Shown here: one piece after another, positions 37,904 through 44,979 of the stretch | Layout of the letters: each line of letters starts with the position of its first letter | How positions within the stretch are numbered: the first letter of the stretch is position 1 | Assembly: GCF_003820355.1 (NCBI RefSeq) | Contig: NZ_RPOK01000001.1 | Span: 336,847-400,846 of the forward strand | DNA: 64,000 nt | Direction of reading: 5' to 3' | Origin: Paralteromonas sediminis | GTDB taxonomy: Bacteria > Pseudomonadota > Gammaproteobacteria > Enterobacterales > Alteromonadaceae | Notes under the pieces: model-generated | What the model saw: only the letters and a program-made list of their open reading frames with translations | Told to the model about the DNA's origin: nothing | Databases searched by the model: none | Made by a program: the position numbers and the translations under genes

Positions 37904-39301
37904 TTATGCTTCGCTGGCAAGATTTCGCTTTGCAATTAATCTTTTATAGGCGTGTGCACTGGCTTTAAATGTGCGTTTTTGAGTAGCGTAGTCTACATAT
38001 ATCAATCCAAATCGCTTCAAGTACCCCTCTGCCCATTCAAAGTTGTCCATTAAACTCCACGCAAAATAGCCTTGTATGTCGACGCCGCTTTCCGCAGCTT
38101 CATGTAGTGCCTGCAAATGAGCTTGAAAGTATTCAATCCTATCTGAATCCTGTACTTTTCCATTCACCATCTTATCGTTCATTGCTGCTCCATTTTCAGT
38201 AATAAAAACCGGAGGTAATGGATAGCGTTCATGTAATGTTTTTAGAAGCTCTGTTAAGGCTTTAGGATAAATTTCCCAACCAATATCGGTTTTTGGTGAT
38301 AAATGAGGGTGCTCGACATATAACTCGCTAGGATCTTTTGCCGCAGAATAAGTTAGCCGCGTATAAAAGTTTACACCTAGGAAGTCTAATGGCTGTTGCA
38401 TGATATCAAAATCACCCTGTTCAATTGGTGGGCGGTATTCTTCGGCCAACTCGTCAATAACGCTGGGATAGCAGCCATCAAACAGAGGCTTGATATACCA
38501 TTGATTAATGTAATCATCGGCATTGTTCGCAGCCTGTATGTCAGAAAGCCCATTTGTTTTGGGATAGCAAGGCGTGAAATTCAGTACAATACCGGCTTTT
38601 GCTTTCTTTGCATGCTTGCGGATAGCTTTCAAACCAAGACCATGAGCAAGTAAAATATGATGTGCTGCAGTGCGTCCATTAAGTCTGCCTGTTTTACCCG
38701 GCGCGTGAACCCCTATCTCATAGCCCAAATAGGCAGAACAATAGGGCTCATTAAACGTCGCGTACGAAGCAACTGTGTCACCTAATCGTGCGGTCACTTT
38801 GTCTACGTACTTTTCATATTCATAGACAGTTTGGCGATTAAGCCAGCCTCCTTTGTCTTCAAGATGCTGCGGCAAGTCCCAATGATAAAGAGTAACAAAA
38901 GCGCTTATTCCCTCAGCACTGAGAGCCGCAATTAGCGCCTCATAGAATGCGATCCCCGACTCATTCAGCTCGTTATTTTTTGTGATGACTCTTGGCCAAG
39001 AAATTGAAAAACGATAAGCGTCCACACCTAACTCAACCAAAAGCTTTACATCTTCCCGAAAGCGCTTCACATGCTCGCAAGCAACCAAGCCATTGCTGTT
39101 ATCAGCAACTTTTCCAGGTGTCTCGCAAAAGGCGTCCCAAATTGACGCTAAACGTTGATCTGCACTCCCCTCAATCTGAAATGAAGACGTAGCCACACCG
39201 AAAATAAATGAGGGGCTCATCAAGGGAGACTGAGAAGGGAGTTGCAAGTCTAGGTTCATTGGTTTCGCCCATTTTGGAAATACAGAATGCACAATGCGCA
39301 T
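37904..39301 (-). CDS. GH1 beta-glucosidase
   Basis: A glycoside hydrolase family 1 enzyme. The general acid/base Glu is in 'ATFNEPYC' and the nucleophile Glu in PVFITENGAA, the two diagnostic motifs. The '(F)IFGVATSSFQIEGS' start of the catalytic domain begins about residue 32. No signal peptide is visible, so it is cytoplasmic. The annotated ATG and in-frame ATGs at 39259 and 39220 are all possible; none has a strong ribosome site. It splits cellobiose or other beta-glucosides brought in by the GPH transporter. A LacI-type operator lies 45 nt upstream of the first ATG. Confidence 0.94.
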   Translation of the reverse strand: MRIVHSVFPKWAKPMNLDLQLPSQSPLMSPSFIFGVATSSFQIEGSADQRLASIWDAFCETPGKVADNSNGLVACEHVKRFREDVKLLVELGVDAYRFSISWPRVITKNNELNESGIAFYEALIAALSAEGISAFVTLYHWDLPQHLEDKGGWLNRQTVYEYEKYVDKVTARLGDTVASYATFNEPYCSAYLGYEIGVHAPGKTGRLNGRTAAHHILLAHGLGLKAIRKHAKKAKAGIVLNFTPCYPKTNGLSDIQAANNADDYINQWYIKPLFDGCYPSVIDELAEEYRPPIEQGDFDIMQQPLDFLGVNFYTRLTYSAAKDPSELYVEHPHLSPKTDIGWEIYPKALTELLKTLHERYPLPPVFITENGAAMNDKMVNGKVQDSDRIEYFQAHLQALHEAAESGVDIQGYFAWSLMDNFEWAEGYLKRFGLIYVDYATQKRTFKASAHAYKRLIAKRNLASEA

Positions 39302-39345
39302 AGCTAAGGTTAGAACTCGTTTATTTATAGCATATGTAAAGTCAA

Positions 39346-39362
39346 AATGTAAGCGCTTTCAT
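39346..39362. promoter_or_regulatory. LacI-type operator, GH1-GPH promoter
   Basis: AATGTAAGCGCTTTCAT has the central AAGCGCTT of LacI/GalR-family sites, flanked by TGT...TCA. It lies 45-61 nt upstream of the GH1 ATG and matches the five other sites in this locus. Confidence 0.8.
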
Positions 39363-39532
39363 GGTAACTAAGTGCTTAATTGACTCTGGCTTTTATTTAA
39401 ATTTCGGTCAGTTTAATAAAACAGTGCAAAGATTAAGTTGAATGAGGCAGTGCCTAAGGTGTTACCTACCTTACATACTTTTTATTAGTGCGTGCTGTGG
39501 ACTCCGCAGTTGTGGCAGTCAGCAACCGCTGT

Positions 39533-40213
39533 CTATTTTAAAAAAGGCAAGGTGTCCAATGTAACTTTATCGCTTAACTTAAGCACGTATACAGGCCCGA
39601 TTGCTATTTGTTGTTGCGCTGCGGCAAGTTGAAAGCTGATCTGTGCTTCATAACTAGCGTAGTCAGTGTGTGCTTTACCGGCAAAAGTGTAGGATGACCA
39701 ATCTGGCGCTACGGTGAATGACTGGGCAAAACTTTGAGTATATGGATGCTCGCTGAGTTGAAGCCCAACTTGTCGAACTGCACCGCCGACGTCACTCAGC
39801 AAACGTGCGAAGAACAGCACATAAATGACTTCTCCCTTTTTTATTTCACCACCAATAGGTAAATATGCTCCTGCATCGTAAGCATGTTGGCCAGCTTGAC
39901 TGACGGTGATTTCGTATGCTGTACCACCTATTGCATCACTGTTAGCATTTACCCTTCCCGTTGCAATTTTGCCATAGTGATTAAGTCTATCTGCATAGGG
40001 AGCGGCAATTAATTTCGCCTCTTCAGGCATTGCCGCAATTAACTTGGCAAATACAATATCGATTTCCCTAGTCTTGTCTTGTGCAACACTGCTTATGGAA
40101 AATAAAGTGAAGCAAAAAAGCATGGCGGCTGAGCCAATTGTACGAAACAACGTTGCTGCAAAAGGGATTCGTAGATTCATTGCATAATTCAAACGGAAAA
40201 TGCCAGAAAACAT
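39533..40213 (-). CDS. Small secreted CBM-like beta-sandwich protein
   Basis: The ATG at 40213 follows GGAG and sits 1 nt from the halogenase stop; a longer frame overlaps the halogenase gene and lacks export character. After a signal peptide (hydrophobic core, ends SISSVAQ), a helical stretch leads to a ~140-residue beta domain of the CBM4/9 or galactose-binding type: 'GQHAYDAGAYLPIGGEIKKG' and WSSYTFAGKA with DYASYEAQISFQL. No catalytic motifs were seen. Last gene of the TonB-receptor/halogenase operon. A sugar-binding periplasmic role is inferred. Confidence 0.7.
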   Translation of the reverse strand: MFSGIFRLNYAMNLRIPFAATLFRTIGSAAMLFCFTLFSISSVAQDKTREIDIVFAKLIAAMPEEAKLIAAPYADRLNHYGKIATGRVNANSDAIGGTAYEITVSQAGQHAYDAGAYLPIGGEIKKGEVIYVLFFARLLSDVGGAVRQVGLQLSEHPYTQSFAQSFTVAPDWSSYTFAGKAHTDYASYEAQISFQLAAAQQQIAIGPVYVLKLSDKVTLDTLPFLK

Positions 40214-40214
40214 A

Positions 40215-41750
40215 TTACTCTCCCATCTTGTTACGTGGCCATGACTCGCTAGCGCAGTGCCTAGAAATGAAATCAGCATGGGTCGGCAAACTTTCAGCAC
40301 AGTGAGCAATGACTTGCTGCATTTTGGTCAAATGTTGATGTAAGCGTTCAGCTTCGCGCGACTCAGCTAATGGGTGGTGACCGGTAGCATGTGCGTTTTG
40401 ACCTTCCATCACGGCTAGCCAACTGGGAATGCCAAATAATTCCTCGTTATCTCTGAAAATGTGTCCACCGGTTATGTATAAATCTAATTTATTTTGCAGT
40501 TCATCAGGGATGGGCATATTACGACATTGAATCCAAAAATCTGAATCAGTACGTTGATTTACCTTATAGTGCAAGATTAAAAAGTCTCGCACACGCTCGT
40601 ATTCCCACGCAGTGATTTTGTTGTAGCGCTCTACTAAACTCTGGCTAAAGCGTTTGTCAGGAAACAAACTCAACAGCTTGGTGATCCCGGTTTGAATCAA
40701 ATGAATACTGGTACTCTCTAATGGCTCCAAAAATCCACTGGACAAGCCAATAGCAACACAGTTTTTATGCCAAAATGCTTTACGCCGCCCTGTTTTGAAA
40801 CGCAGCGGTTTTGGATCTGCAATTGGCTTTCCATCAAGGTTCTTAAGTAAGATGTTGGTTGCTTCATTGTCAGTCATATATTTACTGCAATACACATGAC
40901 CATTTCCAGTTCTATGCTGAAGAGGGATACGCCATTGCCAACCTGCGGTATGAGCAGTCGCTCGTGTATAGGGAATTGGCGGGCCATTTGATTCACATGG
41001 CACAGCAACGGCGCGATCACATGGCAGCCAGTGCGACCAGTCTTCATACCCTGTTTGCAATGCTTCTTCTATCAGTAATCCCCGAAAACCAGTGCAATCA
41101 ATAAATAAGTCACCGTGGATTACTTGACCAGAGGCTAAAGTAACAGATTCAATAGAGCCATCCGTTTGGCTTAGTGCGACAGAATCAACTTTTCCTTCGA
41201 TTCGCTGTACTTCGCGTTTTTCAGCGAATTCACGTAAAAATTTTGCATACAAACCCGCATCAAATTGAAAGGCATAGGCCATCTGTGCTAACGGCGAATT
41301 TGGGATATTTTGGGGGCGCGAAAAACGCCCGCGTTTGGCCGCGGCAATTGCCAATGAAAAGCTACTTAGTGGCCTGTCATAACCTGCGTCTCTGAGCTTA
41401 AGCCAGTAGTGATGAAAAGGTATGTTGTCAGCCATTGGTGATCCATACACCCCAAATGGGTGGATATATTTTTCTCCTATGTTCCCCCAATTGACAAACT
41501 CTATGCCAAGTTTAAACGTTCCTTTTGTCGCACGTACAAACGCGTTTTCGTCGATGCCTAATACTTCATTAAAGGTTCGAATTGCAGGAATAGTTGCTTC
41601 TCCCACGCCTACAGTACCTATTTCGTCAGACTCAACAAGGCGGATCCGACGTCCTTTTTTATAGAAGCTCTTTGCTAGTGCAGCTGCCGTCATCCAACCT
41701 GCTGTGCCGCCTCCTACAATGACAATCTCTCTGACTTGTTCATCGGTCAT
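40215..41750 (-). CDS. Tryptophan-halogenase-family flavoprotein, copy 3
   Basis: A 511-residue FAD-dependent halogenase homologue. The nucleotide loop is IVGGGTAGWMTAA, the lysine that positions HOCl in PrnA/RebH is in GTFK, the family's WxWxIP is present (AGWQWRIPLQ), and the catalytic Glu region reads FLEPLESTSIH. All hallmarks are therefore intact. Such genes accompany TonB-receptor polysaccharide loci in marine and plant-associated Proteobacteria, where no tryptophan chlorination is known; substrate is open. GGAG lies before the ATG. It is 13 nt downstream of copy 2. Confidence 0.9.
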   Translation of the reverse strand: MTDEQVREIVIVGGGTAGWMTAAALAKSFYKKGRRIRLVESDEIGTVGVGEATIPAIRTFNEVLGIDENAFVRATKGTFKLGIEFVNWGNIGEKYIHPFGVYGSPMADNIPFHHYWLKLRDAGYDRPLSSFSLAIAAAKRGRFSRPQNIPNSPLAQMAYAFQFDAGLYAKFLREFAEKREVQRIEGKVDSVALSQTDGSIESVTLASGQVIHGDLFIDCTGFRGLLIEEALQTGYEDWSHWLPCDRAVAVPCESNGPPIPYTRATAHTAGWQWRIPLQHRTGNGHVYCSKYMTDNEATNILLKNLDGKPIADPKPLRFKTGRRKAFWHKNCVAIGLSSGFLEPLESTSIHLIQTGITKLLSLFPDKRFSQSLVERYNKITAWEYERVRDFLILHYKVNQRTDSDFWIQCRNMPIPDELQNKLDLYITGGHIFRDNEELFGIPSWLAVMEGQNAHATGHHPLAESREAERLHQHLTKMQQVIAHCAESLPTHADFISRHCASESWPRNKMGE

Positions 41751-41763
41751 GAAAGCTCAACTC

Positions 41764-43329
41764 CTATTTCGCGCCACAGTAGCGCTGTAAAAACATATAG
41801 TGAGATGGCATGTCACTGCACATTCTCTGGATAGACGCACCAAACTTTTCGCAAGCAACCAAACTGTCATTAATTGAGCGTTGCCCGACATCCAATAAAC
41901 GATCATATTGCATAGGCCATAGCCCTAAACCCAAAAAGAGTGACAACCATGTTTTCTCCGAGAACGTTTCCCGCTCATAAAAGGGCAGGCGCCCTGTGTG
42001 CTTGAAAAGTGTCATTTTGTGTGTCAGCGAGTCTGGCCATTCAGTCGATTGTTGTTGTTGCCAAAAGGGGAGGTTACTTAGCGAATCATGCTTCGCTAAT
42101 AGTGCGAAATAGGCGCAATGATAGTCCAAAATTCTGGCGTACTCTTCCTCGCATAAATGGTTATATTCATCACGGCTGGGGCACTCAGCATTGCGGTTTA
42201 GCGTGTTATCTGGCAACAGGTCAACCAATCGCAATACGGCAGATTGTACAAGATGAAAGTTACTCACTGCATTGCGCCCAAGTTCCCCCGCGGCTGAACC
42301 CATTGCAACGCAATTTGCGCTCCAGAATGTATTGATCTGTCTGGGTTTGTGTTGCTGATGCGTTGCACTTTTGCTTTCCTCCTTACCAAGATTCAATATA
42401 CCTAGCACTTTTTCATGAGTAAGGTAGTCGCCACTGTAGTGATACTCACATACGCCACGGTCTTGCAGTGGAAAGCTACGCCAATAGCCAGCGCTATGAG
42501 GTTTAATCTGAGTCGTAGCGCGAGGGTCATGTGGCCGCTGGGTTGAAAATTGAACACTATGATCGCAGGGGAGAAGAGTATCAAAGTGTTGATAATTGAT
42601 TCCCAATGCTTGGTGAATAAGGCGACCATCAGCAGAGCAATCAATAAAAAGATCTGCACTGAAGGTTTGGTTTTTGTTTATCGTTATAGATTGAATAAAC
42701 TGAGACGTGTCTTCTTCAATATTAGGATAAGAAAGCTGAGTAGCTGTTATAGAACCTTCAACATGTTTTACTCCCAACTTATAGGCAAAGTCTTGCATGC
42801 CGGCTGCATAGCGCTTTGTATCTACATGTAAAGCATAAGAAAAGGGTACATCGAGCTCATCACAAGAGGGAATGCCAAACTTGCCTTGTTGTGCAGCCAT
42901 AGCGGGCAAGGAAAAGCGATTTAAGTCAATTGCTACACCCGCTAAGTGTGCTTTGGTCACATGATGCTGAAAGGCAATATTGTCAAAAGCAGCCCCATAG
43001 GGACTCATCGCATGAAAGAAACTGTTTCTTGCTAGGTGTTTGTCATTCTGATAAGCAGTATCGATGGGCGTATATTCAGTGGCTAATTTATATGTTCCTT
43101 TTGTCACCGCAACAAGTTGGCGTTCATTGAGGCCAAGTATGCGATGAAAATAGTTGATTGCTGGTAATGTCGATTCACCAATAGAGTCTGGTACTGCGTT
43201 TGGGTCTGTAATGACCACTATATCTGTAGGCGCTTTCTGAAGTTTTCTTGCCAGACAGGCTGCGATCGTCCATGCGTGTAGACCATTTCCTACAATAGCA
43301 ATCGTATTTAGTGGCAAGTTGGTTTGCAT
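41764..43329 (-). CDS. Degenerate tryptophan-halogenase-like flavoprotein, copy 2
   Basis: A 521-residue paralog of its neighbours. It keeps the FAD loop (IAIVGNGLHAWTIAA, altered from GGGTAGW), and a GTYK lysine, but WxWxIP is degraded (AGYWRSFPLQ), and the PLEST block with the catalytic Glu is replaced by GELGRNAVSNFH. If halogenase chemistry needs these residues, this copy cannot halogenate. The full length and clean frame argue it is a maintained protein, perhaps a partner or a flavin-binding subunit. Spacing is 6 nt from copy 1 and 13 nt to copy 3. Confidence 0.85.
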   Translation of the reverse strand: MQTNLPLNTIAIVGNGLHAWTIAACLARKLQKAPTDIVVITDPNAVPDSIGESTLPAINYFHRILGLNERQLVAVTKGTYKLATEYTPIDTAYQNDKHLARNSFFHAMSPYGAAFDNIAFQHHVTKAHLAGVAIDLNRFSLPAMAAQQGKFGIPSCDELDVPFSYALHVDTKRYAAGMQDFAYKLGVKHVEGSITATQLSYPNIEEDTSQFIQSITINKNQTFSADLFIDCSADGRLIHQALGINYQHFDTLLPCDHSVQFSTQRPHDPRATTQIKPHSAGYWRSFPLQDRGVCEYHYSGDYLTHEKVLGILNLGKEESKSATHQQHKPRQINTFWSANCVAMGSAAGELGRNAVSNFHLVQSAVLRLVDLLPDNTLNRNAECPSRDEYNHLCEEEYARILDYHCAYFALLAKHDSLSNLPFWQQQQSTEWPDSLTHKMTLFKHTGRLPFYERETFSEKTWLSLFLGLGLWPMQYDRLLDVGQRSINDSLVACEKFGASIQRMCSDMPSHYMFLQRYCGAK

Positions 43330-43335
43330 TTATTT

Positions 43336-44886
43336 TCAACCTCCATACAAACTAAAACTTGCGCGTGGCGGTGGAGTCCGCCAACTCTTGGCTAAAGCAC
43401 AATGTTGAGCAATGCTATCTGCGTGACTTGGCATTTGATGTACCGCCGAATTGATGTCTGATTCAATATCATCAAGCTGCTTCACAATGTGTTCTGTTGG
43501 AATGGTGTCAAGTTGCCAGTCGTAATGTGTGGGTATAATACCTTGACCGAAATACACCGCTAACCAACTTGCTTTGAGAAACAGACCTTCGCTGTATTGC
43601 ACTACGCGACCGCGCTCTTTAAACAATTTTATTTTGTGGTCTAGCCCCGCTGGTAAAGGCATCGTGCGGACATAATTCCAAAATGCGCTGTCGCTTCGCT
43701 GTGTGGCGTGATAATGCAGAACAAGAAAATCTCGTAAACGCTCAAATTCTAATTGCATCATTCGGTTGTATTCATTCACTCGAATTTCATCGCAATTTCT
43801 ATCTGGAAAAAAGTCGAGGAGTTTCATAATACCCAGTTGTATAAGATGAATACTTGTGCTTTCCAAGGGTTCTAAAAAACCTGCAGATAAACCAATAGCA
43901 ACACAGTTCTTGGACCAGGCTTTTTTTCGTTTTCCGGTCGTAAATCGCAAAAAGTTGGGCTCCGAAATAGGCTTTCCATCTATATTTGCAAGCAAGGTTT
44001 CTAGTGCGGTATCGTCATTCATATAGGGGCTTGAGTATATGTGCCCATTTCCTACCCGGTTCTGCAATGGTATCCGCCATTGCCATCCCGCATTACGTGC
44101 TGTGGCTTTAGTGTAAGGCAAGGGGGCTGACGTTGCTTGAGTTGGGATAGCAATAGCGCGATCGCAAGGTAGCCAATGGCGCCAGTCGTCATAACCTGTT
44201 TTTAAGCACTGTTCGATTAATAGTCCTTTGAAACCAGAGCAATCGATGAAAAAATCCGCATCAAATTCAGTCTCATCATTGAGCGTCACTGATTTTATAA
44301 ACCCACTTTCGTTACATTGATTAACGCGTGTAACCATGCCTTCAAAGCGGGTAACTCCACGCGTTTCTGAATAGTCACGTAAAAAATTTGAAAATAACCC
44401 CGCGTCCATATGAAATGCATAAGAATACGTCGACAATATCGACTTTTCGTCAGTACTTGGGTACGCAAATTTTTTCGCTTTTGACGCCATTACCGGCAAG
44501 GAGTATTGCCCAATTGGCTTATTAAGACCTTGTTGGTGCAACTTGACATAGTAGTGATGAAAATCGATGCCTTTGATAGGGTGCCCGAAATCACCAAAGG
44601 GATGAATGTAAGCATCGCCAATTTCCCCCCAATTGATAAACTCTATGCCCATTTTGTAAGTCGCATTGGTCGCACGCATGAAAGCGTGTTCATCAATACC
44701 TAAACGTTGTATAAAAAAACGCAGATGAGGTAGCGTTGCTTCTCCAACGCCTACGGTGCCAATTTGATCAGATTCAATCAGTGTTATTTTGGTGTCTTTA
44801 AGCAAGTTCGCCAACGCGGCAGCTGTCATCCAGCCTGCAGTGCCACCACCAACGATTACAATTGATTTAATGGAATTGTCTTGCAT
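43336..44886 (-). CDS. Tryptophan-halogenase-family flavoprotein, copy 1
   Basis: The ATG at 44886 gives 516 residues and a start (MQDNSIKSIVIVGGG) matching PrnA-type enzymes; a TTG 30 nt upstream is less likely. FAD loop GGGTAGW, a conserved lysine in ATYK, WxWxIP (AGWQWRIPLQ) and FLEPLESTSIH are all present. It is the first of three tandem paralogs after the TonB receptor. The substrate cannot be read from sequence; free tryptophan is not assured. Confidence 0.9.
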   Translation of the reverse strand: MQDNSIKSIVIVGGGTAGWMTAAALANLLKDTKITLIESDQIGTVGVGEATLPHLRFFIQRLGIDEHAFMRATNATYKMGIEFINWGEIGDAYIHPFGDFGHPIKGIDFHHYYVKLHQQGLNKPIGQYSLPVMASKAKKFAYPSTDEKSILSTYSYAFHMDAGLFSNFLRDYSETRGVTRFEGMVTRVNQCNESGFIKSVTLNDETEFDADFFIDCSGFKGLLIEQCLKTGYDDWRHWLPCDRAIAIPTQATSAPLPYTKATARNAGWQWRIPLQNRVGNGHIYSSPYMNDDTALETLLANIDGKPISEPNFLRFTTGKRKKAWSKNCVAIGLSAGFLEPLESTSIHLIQLGIMKLLDFFPDRNCDEIRVNEYNRMMQLEFERLRDFLVLHYHATQRSDSAFWNYVRTMPLPAGLDHKIKLFKERGRVVQYSEGLFLKASWLAVYFGQGIIPTHYDWQLDTIPTEHIVKQLDDIESDINSAVHQMPSHADSIAQHCALAKSWRTPPPRASFSLYGG

Positions 44887-44979
44887 AACACCTACTTTGC
44901 AGTTTTTGAACGGCAATCTAAAGTCATTTTTTTTGGTAGAAGAGGGGCGTTGTTACGCCCCAAAACCAAACTGTCTTAA

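Noticed and set aside
40214-40309. Extended N-terminus of the CBM-like gene overlapping the halogenase
   Set aside because: The overlap has no signal peptide, while the ATG at 40213 has GGAG upstream and a clean signal sequence.
40215-44886. Tryptophan-halogenase genes as a halogenated-metabolite biosynthesis cluster
   Set aside because: No assembly-line, prenyl or other tailoring genes are nearby; the neighbours are a TonB receptor and glucan enzymes, so a polysaccharide-locus role fits better.
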